From contig JAHHQL010000004.1 of assembly GCA_020026415.1 (NCBI GenBank), positions 1 to 64,000 of the forward strand: DNA of 64,000 bases, in the 5' to 3' direction. The notes beneath the pieces were generated by a model. It did no database searches and was not told the origin of the DNA. It saw only the letters and a program-made list of their open reading frames with translations. Source of the stretch: Alistipes sp. (GTDB lineage Bacteria; Bacteroidota; Bacteroidia; Bacteroidales; Rikenellaceae). The position numbers were made by a program, and so were the translations under genes. The first letter of the stretch is position 1. Every line of letters begins with the position of its first letter. Shown here piece by piece: positions 26,149-34,925 of the stretch.

Positions 26149-26156
26149 CAAAGTTA
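26149..26156 (-). promoter_or_regulatory. Internal -7 box before glsB-like gene
   Basis: TAACTTTG on the minus strand is 6 bases before the ATG at 26142, so a transcript from here would be nearly leaderless. Confidence 0.5.
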
Positions 26157-26189
26157 TCTCTTTTATGCGAATATTTGTCGTTTTATCCT

Positions 26190-27008
26190 CTATTTTTTCA
26201 ATCGCCCGCCCAAAGCATAGCACTTTTGCCGTACAAAATCGAGTTGTCCGGCAAGCGATCCGTGGAGGGCGAGTTTCTCCTTGGAGAGGGGTTCGCCGAC
26301 AATGATGCGGAAATGTCTGCCCGCCTGACGGAACATCTCGTCCGGGAGCCACAACATCTCGATGTTGAAACGGATGCCCAACGCCTTGCGGATGCGGTCC
26401 ACACGATAGAAGAAATCGGAAAGTTCGCCCTCGACAAAAACCGGCACGATCCGGCGATCCGAGGCATAGGCTTTTTTCAGGAAATTGGGTCGCCACTTCA
26501 AGTCCTGCACCCGCCCGTCGATGCGCCGCGAACACAGTCCCGCGGGGAACGTGAGGATGGGTTTGTCGCTTCGGAATGCCTCCTCGATGCGTTGCGCATA
26601 GGCCTGATTCTGAACGCCGTGCTTGTTTACGGGAAGCCACAGCGGACGCAGGGGTTCGACGTGCATCAGGATGTCGTTCACCACCACCCGCACATCGCCG
26701 AAACGGTCGATCAACTTGTCGGCCAACATCATGCCGTCCATTCCGCCGAACGGGTGGTTCGACACGAAGAGATAACGCCCTTCGCGGGGCAGACGATCCA
26801 ACCCCTCGGTCTCGTAGGTGATGTTCCACTCCCGAAAACAGGCCTCGATGAAGGGTTGCGGAGCGAGGTGCCAGGAGGTTTGAAGAATGTGGTTGAGTTC
26901 GCGTTCGCGGATCGTGCGGCGAAGCCAACTGACAACCCACCGCGGAACCCACCGCGCCAATCGGGGAGCCTTTTCCCTGAGGACGGCTCCAACATCTATT
27001 TCGGGCAT
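26190..27008 (-). CDS. glsA: PlsC-like 1-acyl-glycerol-phosphate/O-acyltransferase, probable GlsA
   Basis: The 272-residue protein has the acyltransferase NHxxxxD box in the form SNHPFGGMDG (about 85-94) and the later FPAGLCSRRIDGR region (about 155-167). It fits the PlsC-like O-acyltransferase that adds the second fatty acid to N-acyl glycine in Bacteroidota glycine lipids (GlsA). The start at 27008 is preferred to 27080 because a -7 box lies between them. It is the first gene of a two-gene unit with the GNAT gene 47 bases downstream. A lysophosphatidic acid acyltransferase is the alternative. Confidence 0.75.
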   Translation of the reverse strand: MPEIDVGAVLREKAPRLARWVPRWVVSWLRRTIRERELNHILQTSWHLAPQPFIEACFREWNITYETEGLDRLPREGRYLFVSNHPFGGMDGMMLADKLIDRFGDVRVVVNDILMHVEPLRPLWLPVNKHGVQNQAYAQRIEEAFRSDKPILTFPAGLCSRRIDGRVQDLKWRPNFLKKAYASDRRIVPVFVEGELSDFFYRVDRIRKALGIRFNIEMLWLPDEMFRQAGRHFRIIVGEPLSKEKLALHGSLAGQLDFVRQKCYALGGRLKK

Positions 27009-27034
27009 AAAGGTGCTTAAAAAATATATCTGAA

Positions 27035-27042
27035 CAAAGATA
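27035..27042 (-). promoter_or_regulatory. -7 box of the glsA-like gene
   Basis: TATCTTTG on the minus strand, 26 bases before the ATG at 27008. It lies back to back with the rsmH promoter. Confidence 0.7.
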
Positions 27043-27065
27043 GGGATTCTTTTTTGAAAAATCGT

Positions 27066-27073
27066 TATCTTTG
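27066..27073 (+). promoter_or_regulatory. -7 box of the dcw cluster (rsmH)
   Basis: TATCTTTG, 30 bases before the rsmH ATG. The two divergent -7 boxes are only 23 bases apart, so the two promoters must compete or share contacts. Confidence 0.7.
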
Positions 27074-27103
27074 ATCCCAAATAGACCTATGTAAAAAAAG
27101 AAT

Positions 27104-28006
27104 ATGTCGCAATACCACACACCCGTCCTTCTGGAGGAGTCGGTCGGCCTGCTTGAGATCCGCCCCGACGGCATCTATGCCGACCTTACGTTCGGTGGCG
27201 GAGGACACTCCCGCCGTATCCTCCAAGACCTTGATTCCAAAGGACATCTATATAGTTTCGATCAGGATCGGGATACCCGCCAGAACTGCCCCGATGACGA
27301 GCGTTTTACCTACGTGGAGAGCAATTTCCGCTTCCTGCGCGGGGCACTGCGCCTGCGCGGTGTGCGCGAAGCGGACGGCATTCTGGCCGATCTGGGTGTG
27401 TCGTCACACCACTTCGATGCCGTGGAACGCGGTTTTTCGTTCCGTGGCGATGCCCCGCTCGACATGCGCATGAATCAGCGCGGATCGCTCACCGCCGCCC
27501 GCATCGTCAATGAATACTCGTCGGAGGATCTGACCCGCATTTTAGGCGATTGGGGCGAAGTGGAAACCCCGTGGAAGGTGGCGAACTGCATCGTCAAGGC
27601 ACGCGCCAAAGCCCCCATCGAAACCACCGCAGAACTCGTCGAGGCCGTTGCGCCCTGCACCCCCAAGAAAGATCCGTCGAAATTTCTGACCAAACTGTTT
27701 CAGGCACTCCGCATCGAGGTGAACGGCGAAATGGAGGCCTTGAAGATGGCTTTGGAGCAGAGTCTCAAGGTGTTAAAGCCCAGAGGAAGGCTGGTTGTGA
27801 TCTCCTACCACTCGTTGGAGGATCGTCTGGTGAAGAATTTCATGCGAAGCGGTAATTTCAGGGGCGAAGTCGAGAAGGATTTCTTCGGCCGCGCCGAAAC
27901 GCCCTTCAAGATCATCACCCGCAAGGCCGTCACCCCGACCAACGAAGAGTTGGAGCGCAATCCGCGTTCGCGTTCGGCACGACTGCGCGCCGCCGAAAAA
28001 TTGTAA
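27104..28006 (+). CDS. rsmH: 16S rRNA (cytosine-1402 N4)-methyltransferase
   Basis: The 300-residue RsmH (MraW) protein has YHTPVLLEESV at the N-terminus, the SAM-binding ADLTFGGGGHSRRIL (about 27-41), ILADLGVSSHHFD (about 95-107) and YHSLEDRLVKNF (about 238-249). It methylates 16S rRNA C1402. It opens the dcw cluster; no mraZ gene precedes it. The next gene begins 3 bases after the stop. Confidence 0.94.
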   Translation: MSQYHTPVLLEESVGLLEIRPDGIYADLTFGGGGHSRRILQDLDSKGHLYSFDQDRDTRQNCPDDERFTYVESNFRFLRGALRLRGVREADGILADLGVSSHHFDAVERGFSFRGDAPLDMRMNQRGSLTAARIVNEYSSEDLTRILGDWGEVETPWKVANCIVKARAKAPIETTAELVEAVAPCTPKKDPSKFLTKLFQALRIEVNGEMEALKMALEQSLKVLKPRGRLVVISYHSLEDRLVKNFMRSGNFRGEVEKDFFGRAETPFKIITRKAVTPTNEELERNPRSRSARLRAAEKL

Positions 28007-28009
28007 GCC

Positions 28010-28537
28010 ATGTATCGGGACGACCGCTATAACCCCGAATCGGACACCGCCCCCCGCGAGGAGACGGAGTACGAACGCCGTGTGCGTCTCGAAGTACACC
28101 GTCATACGGACGAAAACCCCTTCCGAGAGGATACTGACGAAGCCCCCAAGGAGGAGGATCAGCCCAAAGACCCCAAGAACGACACCCGTCTGGAGGAGGA
28201 TCAGCCGCGCCCGCGGAAACGCCGTCGCGCAAGCACCGCACGCCAACTTCTGACGGGGTCGATCCTCATCCGCGAGGATATTTCGAAATATTACCGCTAT
28301 CTGTGGGGCATTGCCGCCATGTGCTTTGTGAGCATCTTCGTGATGTTTCTGGCCTTGCAGTGCGACGTGAAATGCAGTCGGCTGGAACGTGAGGTGCGCA
28401 TCCTGCGTGCCCGCGCCATCATCATGGAGAGCCGCCGCTTCCACCAGACCACCCACACCGCCATCGTGCGCGAACTCGAAGCCCGCAACATCCCGTTGCG
28501 CACGCCCGAACGCCCAGCCCGCAAACTCGACGACTGA
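28010..28537 (+). CDS. ftsL: FtsL-like cell division protein
   Basis: The 175-residue protein has a long charged, disordered N-terminus (about 1-95), one membrane helix (YLWGIAAMCFVSIFVMFLAL, about 103-122) and a short coiled-coil-like periplasmic part. Its position between rsmH and ftsI is that of FtsL. The N-terminal cytoplasmic part is longer than in Escherichia coli, as is usual in Bacteroidota. Sequence identity to FtsL cannot be judged by eye, so the call rests mainly on topology and position. Confidence 0.75.
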   Translation: MYRDDRYNPESDTAPREETEYERRVRLEVHRHTDENPFREDTDEAPKEEDQPKDPKNDTRLEEDQPRPRKRRRASTARQLLTGSILIREDISKYYRYLWGIAAMCFVSIFVMFLALQCDVKCSRLEREVRILRARAIIMESRRFHQTTHTAIVRELEARNIPLRTPERPARKLDD

Positions 28538-28539
28538 CC

Positions 28540-30795
28540 ATGAACGAAGAACAACCCAACATAAAAAAAGACATTCTGTTCCGGGTGCATTTCCTGTATC
28601 TGGTCTTTGTCCTGATCGGCGTGGTGGTCTTCGGACGGCTGATCTGGGTGCAGTGGGGAAGCAGCGAGGTGCGTTCCAATTCGGAGCGTGTCTCGACGAA
28701 AATCTTCACCGAGGAGATCCTTTCTGCACACCGCGGGAACATCCTCTCGCGTCACGGTGTCCCGTTCGCCACGTCGCTGTTCCGCTATCAGGTCGAATTC
28801 GATTTTGCGGCGCAGGGACTCGACTCGCTCGAAACCTACCACGAGCAGGCCGATTCGCTGGCGGGACTTCTGGCGAAATTTTTCAAGGACAAACCCGCCC
28901 GTGCCTACCGCAAAATGTTCCGCGAGGAGCATGCACGCCGCTATCGCCTTGTCAATCCCCACCCCGACACCACGATGCGTTCCGAGGGGTGGTTCGGACA
29001 ACTCATCGACCGCATCACGGGCAAGCCCTACAAGATCCGCACGGTCTATGACACGCTCCGCGACCATCGTCCCGTGAAGATCTTCCCCCGCACGGTAAAC
29101 TATGCCGAGTGGTCGGTGCTGAAGGAGTACCCGCTTCTGAACTGGAACATGGGCATGGTCTATCACTTGGTCGAAACCGACGAACGCATCTATCCCTTCG
29201 GGGGATTGGGACGGCGCACGATCGGTTCGATCGCCACCGAGGGGCACGGCTACGGCATCGAGGATGCCTTCCGCAAAGAATTGGAGGGCAGGAACGGCAA
29301 AGCCCTGCGCCAGCGCATCGCCCACGACTTTTTCGGACGTGTGGCGGGCGAGATCGAGAACCCCGTGGACGGATTGGACATCGAGACGACGCTCGATGCC
29401 GAATTGCAGGTCATGGCGGACAACTACCTGCGCGAGCAGATGATCCGTCAGAAGGCTCTGTGGGGTACGGCGATGATCATGAAGGTCGAAACGGGCGAAC
29501 TGCTCGCACTGGTAAACCTCGACCTGATGAAGGACGGCGTTTACCGCGAGGCCGAGAACCGCGCACTGAAGATGACGATGGATCCGGGATCGACCTTCAA
29601 GTTGGCAACGGTGCTTACGCTGTTGGACGATGCGGGGATGTCGCCTCTGGAGGAGCACGACTCGAACGACGGAAAGCCGATGATCGTGGGCGGTGTCCGC
29701 GTGGTCGATTCGCACCGCGGCGACCACAAGATCGCCCTGAAACGTGCCGTGGCCGGTTCGTCGAACATCTATTTTGCCCAAGCCGTATGGGAACACTACG
29801 GACTGACGGGCAAAAAGAAACAATACTCCGACTTTCTGGCGGAAAACCTCTGTCTGAACGCCCCGATGGGATTGGAAATGCTGGGCGAACGCCCTCCGAG
29901 GATCGTTTCGGAGGGAAGTTGGGCGGAAGTGCCCGACCCCGCGTTCAAGTTGGTGAAGATGGCCTACGGCTATCGCGTGGCAATGGCTCCGATCCACATG
30001 CTGACGCTCTACAACGCCATTGCCAACAACGGACGGATGATGGCTCCGATGCTGATCCGTGCCTTGAAACGCAACGGAAAAACCGTGCGCGAATACGACC
30101 CCAAGACATTGAGCCGTTCGATCTGTTCCGATCGGACTTTGGAGATCGTCAAGGAGTGCCTCGAAGAGGTGGCCAAGACGGGTACCGCCTCGCGGTTTTT
30201 CCGCGACACCGCCTTTTTGCGGGTGGCGGCCAAGACGGGTACGGCGCAGGACACCTCGCCCGACGGACGCAAATACAACCGGTACCTCGGTTCGATGGTG
30301 GCCTTTTTCCCCGCCGACAACCCCAAATACACGGTGATGACCTCGATTCTGACGCGCCGTCAGTCGGGTTACGCCTATTACGGTGCTCCGCTGGCAGGCC
30401 CTGTCGTGAAACGCATGGTCGATTACATCGCAATGCACCAGCCGCAGGAGACACCCCTTGCCGAGGAGAACCGCTATGCCCCCGTCCGCTTGAAGGGCGG
30501 TGACCGGGAGCAGATCGCCGAAGTCGCCGACGAGTTGTTGCCCGACTGGGACATCGACAACGAAAAAGGATGGATTCGTGTCCGCAAGGACAGCCTCCTC
30601 CACATCGAGGAGATCGACCCCTCGCCGAACCTCGTGCCCGACGTGCGGGGCATGGGACTTAAAGAAGCCTTGTTCCTGTTGGAGAGCCGCGGCCTGAGGG
30701 TCGAGGTCGAGGGACAGGGCGCAGTTTATGCACAAAGTATTGCTGCCCGTCAGAAAATAAAGGTCGGACAGAAAATAAAGATAAACCTCAGATAG
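28540..30795 (+). CDS. ftsI: Penicillin-binding protein, peptidoglycan transpeptidase FtsI type, with PASTA domain
   Basis: The 751-residue class B penicillin-binding protein has an N-terminal membrane anchor (about 17-38), a dimerisation domain, and a transpeptidase domain with SxxK as STFK near 351, SxN as SSN near 406 and KTGT near 565. A C-terminal PASTA domain follows at about 690-751. It builds septal peptidoglycan with FtsW. It starts 2 bases after ftsL and precedes murE by 2 bases. Confidence 0.92.
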   Translation: MNEEQPNIKKDILFRVHFLYLVFVLIGVVVFGRLIWVQWGSSEVRSNSERVSTKIFTEEILSAHRGNILSRHGVPFATSLFRYQVEFDFAAQGLDSLETYHEQADSLAGLLAKFFKDKPARAYRKMFREEHARRYRLVNPHPDTTMRSEGWFGQLIDRITGKPYKIRTVYDTLRDHRPVKIFPRTVNYAEWSVLKEYPLLNWNMGMVYHLVETDERIYPFGGLGRRTIGSIATEGHGYGIEDAFRKELEGRNGKALRQRIAHDFFGRVAGEIENPVDGLDIETTLDAELQVMADNYLREQMIRQKALWGTAMIMKVETGELLALVNLDLMKDGVYREAENRALKMTMDPGSTFKLATVLTLLDDAGMSPLEEHDSNDGKPMIVGGVRVVDSHRGDHKIALKRAVAGSSNIYFAQAVWEHYGLTGKKKQYSDFLAENLCLNAPMGLEMLGERPPRIVSEGSWAEVPDPAFKLVKMAYGYRVAMAPIHMLTLYNAIANNGRMMAPMLIRALKRNGKTVREYDPKTLSRSICSDRTLEIVKECLEEVAKTGTASRFFRDTAFLRVAAKTGTAQDTSPDGRKYNRYLGSMVAFFPADNPKYTVMTSILTRRQSGYAYYGAPLAGPVVKRMVDYIAMHQPQETPLAEENRYAPVRLKGGDREQIAEVADELLPDWDIDNEKGWIRVRKDSLLHIEEIDPSPNLVPDVRGMGLKEALFLLESRGLRVEVEGQGAVYAQSIAARQKIKVGQKIKINLR

Positions 30796-30797
30796 AG

Positions 30798-32249
30798 ATG
30801 AAAAAACTTTCGGATTTAATTGCCCGCACCTCCACGTTGGGGGTGTATCCCGACGCAAAAGTTGAGGTTGCGTCATTGACATACGACTCCCGTCAGGCGG
30901 CCGCAGGTTCTTGTTTCTTTGCCGTGCGCGGCACGCAGTGCGACGGTCACCGTTTCATCGCATCGGCCATCGAAGCGGGTGCCGTGGCGATCGTCTGCGA
31001 GGAGTTGCCCGAAGTACGCCCCGAAGGCGTATCGTTTGTGTTGGTGAAGGATTCGCAGGGTGCCATGGCCGACATGGCAGCCGCCTTCTACGACTTTCCG
31101 AGCCGCGATTTGAAGTTGGTCGGCATCACGGGTACGAACGGCAAAACCACGACCGTCACCCTCCTCTACGACCTTGTACGCCGTATGGGCTGCAAGGCGG
31201 GACTGATCTCGACGGTGGTCTATAAGATCGAGGAGCGGGAAATCCCCGCCACGCACACCACCCCCGACTCGATCCGTCTGAACAGCCTCATGCGCGAAAT
31301 GGTCGATGAGGGTTGTACGTTCTGTTTCATGGAGTGTTCGTCGCACGCCATCGTGCAGGAGCGCACGCGCGGTCTGTGCTTTACGGGCGGTTTGTTCTCG
31401 AACATCACCCACGACCACCTCGATTACCACAAAACCTTCGCCGAATACATCCGCGCCAAGAAACTCTTCTTCGACCATCTGCCAAAGGAGGCGTTCGCGC
31501 TGGTGAACATCGACGACCGCAACGGCCGTGTCATGGTGCAGAACACCGCGGCACGCATCCGCACCGCTTCGCTCAAGGAGTTGGCCGACTACCGTTGCAA
31601 GATCCTCGAAATGCACCTCGACGGCATGTTATTACGTCTGAACGACAACGAATTATGGGTCAAACTTGTCGGACGGTTCAATGCCGAGAACCTTCTGGTG
31701 GTTTACGGTGCGGCGTGCGAATTAGGACTCGACCGCGAAGAGGTGTTGCGCATCCTGAGTACGCTGGGTGCCGTGCGCGGCCGTTTCGAGGTGATCCGCT
31801 CCGAGGAGGGCAAAACCGCCGTGGTGGATTACGCCCACACGCCCGATGCGCTGGAGCATGTGATCGAAACGATCGAGGAGTTGCGCAAGAAAGATCAGCA
31901 ACTCATTGTCGTTTGCGGTTGCGGGGGCAACCGCGACAAAACCAAACGCCCCGAAATGGCTGAAATCGCCGTACAGCACGCCTCAACCGCAGTTTTCACA
32001 TCGGACAACCCCCGTCACGAAGACCCCGAAGCCATCTTGGACGACATGGTCGCCGGACTGAAACCCACGGATCGCTATCTGCGCATTGCCGACCGCCGCG
32101 AAGCCATCCGCACGGCGGTCATGCTGGCGCGTCCGAACGATGTGATCCTCGTTGCGGGCAAGGGTCACGAGGATTATCAGATCATCGGCGACGAGAAGCA
32201 CCACTTCGACGACCGCGAAGAACTGCTCAAATGTTTTCAAATGAAATAA
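30798..32249 (+). CDS. murE: UDP-MurNAc-L-Ala-D-Glu:meso-diaminopimelate ligase
   Basis: The 483-residue Mur ligase has GITGTNGKTTT (about 111-121) and the substrate-specificity motif DNPR (about 402-405), which selects meso-diaminopimelate rather than lysine. It adds the third residue of the peptidoglycan stem. It is placed after ftsI in the dcw cluster, 2 bases after its stop. Confidence 0.94.
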   Translation: MKKLSDLIARTSTLGVYPDAKVEVASLTYDSRQAAAGSCFFAVRGTQCDGHRFIASAIEAGAVAIVCEELPEVRPEGVSFVLVKDSQGAMADMAAAFYDFPSRDLKLVGITGTNGKTTTVTLLYDLVRRMGCKAGLISTVVYKIEEREIPATHTTPDSIRLNSLMREMVDEGCTFCFMECSSHAIVQERTRGLCFTGGLFSNITHDHLDYHKTFAEYIRAKKLFFDHLPKEAFALVNIDDRNGRVMVQNTAARIRTASLKELADYRCKILEMHLDGMLLRLNDNELWVKLVGRFNAENLLVVYGAACELGLDREEVLRILSTLGAVRGRFEVIRSEEGKTAVVDYAHTPDALEHVIETIEELRKKDQQLIVVCGCGGNRDKTKRPEMAEIAVQHASTAVFTSDNPRHEDPEAILDDMVAGLKPTDRYLRIADRREAIRTAVMLARPNDVILVAGKGHEDYQIIGDEKHHFDDREELLKCFQMK

Positions 32250-32261
32250 ACCCCAAGCAAC

Positions 32262-33503
32262 ATGTTATACCATCTTTTCAAATATCTGGATGAGGCTTTC
32301 GACATGCCGGGTGCGGGTATGTTCCAATACATCTCGTTCCGCTCGGCGACGGCCATCATCATCTCCCTGCTGATTGCGATCATCTTCGGCCGCCGAATCA
32401 TCGACTTCCTGCAACGCAAACAGATCGGCGAGACCATCCGCAACCTCGGTCTGGAGGGTCAGATGCAGAAGAAGGGTACTCCCACCATGGGCGGTGTCAT
32501 CATCCTTCTGGCGATCCTCGTCCCCACCCTCCTCTTCGGCAAACTGACCAACACCTACGTCCTTTTGATGATCATCTCGACCATCTGGCTCGGTCTGATC
32601 GGCGGTCTGGACGACTACATCAAGGTCTTCCGCCACAACAAGGAGGGTTTGAACGGTCGTTTCAAAATCGTGGGACAGGTCGGACTGGGCATCATCGTGG
32701 GACTGACGATGTGGCTCTCGCCCGACATCGTTGTCCGCGAAAAAGTCACCCGCGAGGCCGAAACCACCTTCATCGACAAGACGGGCGAGGCAGTGAACCT
32801 CCACCAGAATGTGGTGATCGACTCGCGTCCCACGAAAACCACCAAAACGACCATCCCCTTCATCAAGGACAACGAATTTGACTACGGGTGGCTCACGGGC
32901 GGCGACGAAAAAGCGATGTGGATCGTCTATGTGCTGGTGGCGATCCTCGTGGTGACGGCCGTATCGAACGGCGCAAACCTCACGGACGGATTGGACGGTC
33001 TGGTGACGGGTGTCTCGGTGCCGATCGTCATGGTATTGGCGGTCTTGGCCTACCTTTCGGGACACATCATCTATGCCGACTACCTCAACATCATGTACAT
33101 TCCCGATGCGGGTGAATTGGTGGTGGTGGCCGCCGCCATCATGGGTGCACTGGTCGGTTTCCTGTGGTACAACTCCTACCCCGCCCAGATCTTCATGGGC
33201 GATACGGGTTCGCTGGCCATCGGCGGTGTGATTGCCGTCTTTGCGCTGTGTCTGCGCAAAGAGTTATTGCTGCCCCTGCTGTGCGGTATCTTCTTCGTGG
33301 AGAGCCTCTCGGTGATGATTCAGGTCAGCTACTTCAAATACACCAAACGAAAATACGGCGAAGGACGGCGCATATTCCTCATGTCGCCCCTCCATCACCA
33401 CTATCAGAAGAAAAACATCTTTGAAACCAAGATCGTGCTGCGTTTCTGGATCATCTCGCTGCTGTTGGCGGCCATGACCCTCATCACGCTCAAGATCAGA
33501 TAA
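32262..33503 (+). CDS. mraY: Phospho-N-acetylmuramoyl-pentapeptide transferase
   Basis: The 413-residue integral membrane protein has KKGTPTMGGVIIL (about 69-81), NGANLTDGLDGL (about 240-251) and the MSPLHHHYQ motif near 373. It transfers phospho-MurNAc-pentapeptide to undecaprenyl phosphate, making lipid I. The family in Bacteroidota has an extra hydrophilic segment between helices (about 150-210), which explains the length. Confidence 0.94.
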   Translation: MLYHLFKYLDEAFDMPGAGMFQYISFRSATAIIISLLIAIIFGRRIIDFLQRKQIGETIRNLGLEGQMQKKGTPTMGGVIILLAILVPTLLFGKLTNTYVLLMIISTIWLGLIGGLDDYIKVFRHNKEGLNGRFKIVGQVGLGIIVGLTMWLSPDIVVREKVTREAETTFIDKTGEAVNLHQNVVIDSRPTKTTKTTIPFIKDNEFDYGWLTGGDEKAMWIVYVLVAILVVTAVSNGANLTDGLDGLVTGVSVPIVMVLAVLAYLSGHIIYADYLNIMYIPDAGELVVVAAAIMGALVGFLWYNSYPAQIFMGDTGSLAIGGVIAVFALCLRKELLLPLLCGIFFVESLSVMIQVSYFKYTKRKYGEGRRIFLMSPLHHHYQKKNIFETKIVLRFWIISLLLAAMTLITLKIR

Positions 33504-33554
33504 AACGACATTGCGAGAGCCCCAACCGACTCCCGGACAAAACAAATTGGAATC

Positions 33555-34910
33555 ATGCAACAAAAAACGATTGTAGTGCTTGGCGGCGGAATCAGCGGTT
33601 ACGGATCGGCGATTCTGGCTCAGAAAAAAGGGTTTGACGTATTTCTGTCCGATTCGGGCAGGATTGCCGATCGGTTCAAGAAGCATCTGGACGAATGGCA
33701 CGTGCCCTACGAGGAGGGCGGTCACTCGGAGGAGCGTATTCTTCGTGCCGACGAAGTGATCAAGTCACCGGGCATTCCCGAAAAAGCCCCCATTGTGCGC
33801 AAGTTGCGCGAAAAGCACATCCCGATCATCTCCGAGATGGAGTTTGCCTGCCGCTATCTGGGCAAGGCACGCACCATCTGCATCACGGGATCGAACGGCA
33901 AGACCACAACCACCTCCTTGATCTACAAGATCATGCGCGATGCGGGCATGAATGTGGCTCTGGGTGGCAACATCGGCGAGAGTTTCGCCTATTCGGTCGC
34001 CACGGGCAATTATGACTGGTATGTGTTGGAGTTGAGTTCGTTCCAGTTGGACGGCATGTACAAGTTCCGTGCGAACATCGGCCTGTTGATGAACATCACC
34101 CCCGACCACCTCGACCGCTACGACTACTGCTTCCAGAACTACATCAATTCGAAAATGCGCATCACGCAGAACATGAAGTCGAACGACTACTTCATCTATT
34201 CGGGCGATGACGAGACGATCTGGGCGCAGTTCCCCCAATACGATTTCCGCATGAAACAACTCCCCTTCGCCGCCAAAGCCGCCGTGGCAAGCGGTGCGGG
34301 CGATGCCTTCCTGTTGGACGGACACTTCACGGCATCGGTCGGCAAGCGTTCGGTCGAGATCGACATGGCGAAGATGCAGATCAAGGGTCTGCACAACGCC
34401 TACAACGCCATGGCAGCCTCTCTGGCAACCCTTGCCGCAGGCGTAGAGCCCGAACAGATCACCCGTTCGCTCTACGACTTTGCCCCCGTGGAGCATCGTC
34501 TGGAGCCTGTCCGCGAAGCGGACGGCGTACTCTGGATCAACGACTCGAAAGCGACCAACGTCGATTCGGTATGGTACGCGCTGGAAAGCATGACGCGCCC
34601 CTTGGTGTGGATTGCCGGCGGTACGGACAAGGGCAACGACTACACCCCGCTCAAGGAATTTGCCCGCAAGAAGGTACACACGCTCATCTGCATGGGTCTG
34701 AACAACGAGAAACTCCTCCACGAATTTAAGGACGTCATCCCCCACATCGAGGCTTACGACAACTTCGAAGGTGCGATGCAGGCCGCTCACAAGGCCTCGC
34801 ACAAGGGTGATGTGGTGCTGTTGTCGCCTGCCTGCGCAAGTTTCGACCTGTTCCACAGTTACGAACACCGCGGCGAAGAGTTCAAGAAGTGGGTTAAGGA
34901 AAACCTCTAA
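33555..34910 (+). CDS. murD: UDP-N-acetylmuramoyl-L-alanine:D-glutamate ligase
   Basis: The 451-residue Mur ligase has the N-terminal VVLGGGISGYGSA (about 7-19), ATP-binding ITGSNGKTTTT (about 113-123) and the C-terminal DSKATNVDSV (about 331-340). It adds D-glutamate to UDP-MurNAc-L-Ala. A 51-base gap separates it from mraY; no promoter box was found there. Confidence 0.94.
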   Translation: MQQKTIVVLGGGISGYGSAILAQKKGFDVFLSDSGRIADRFKKHLDEWHVPYEEGGHSEERILRADEVIKSPGIPEKAPIVRKLREKHIPIISEMEFACRYLGKARTICITGSNGKTTTTSLIYKIMRDAGMNVALGGNIGESFAYSVATGNYDWYVLELSSFQLDGMYKFRANIGLLMNITPDHLDRYDYCFQNYINSKMRITQNMKSNDYFIYSGDDETIWAQFPQYDFRMKQLPFAAKAAVASGAGDAFLLDGHFTASVGKRSVEIDMAKMQIKGLHNAYNAMAASLATLAAGVEPEQITRSLYDFAPVEHRLEPVREADGVLWINDSKATNVDSVWYALESMTRPLVWIAGGTDKGNDYTPLKEFARKKVHTLICMGLNNEKLLHEFKDVIPHIEAYDNFEGAMQAAHKASHKGDVVLLSPACASFDLFHSYEHRGEEFKKWVKENL

Positions 34911-34925
34911 ACCGAACCGAGGCCG

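Noticed and set aside
26190..27174. Upstream extension of the GNAT gene to a 678-residue protein
   Set aside because: The extra 344 residues are basic, low-complexity translation of the PlsC-like gene in another frame; the real start follows a -7 box at 26149-26156.
28297..30882. 861-residue open frame on the minus strand
   Set aside because: It is antisense to ftsI and ftsL, which have full catalytic motifs. High GC and codon bias leave long open antisense frames here.
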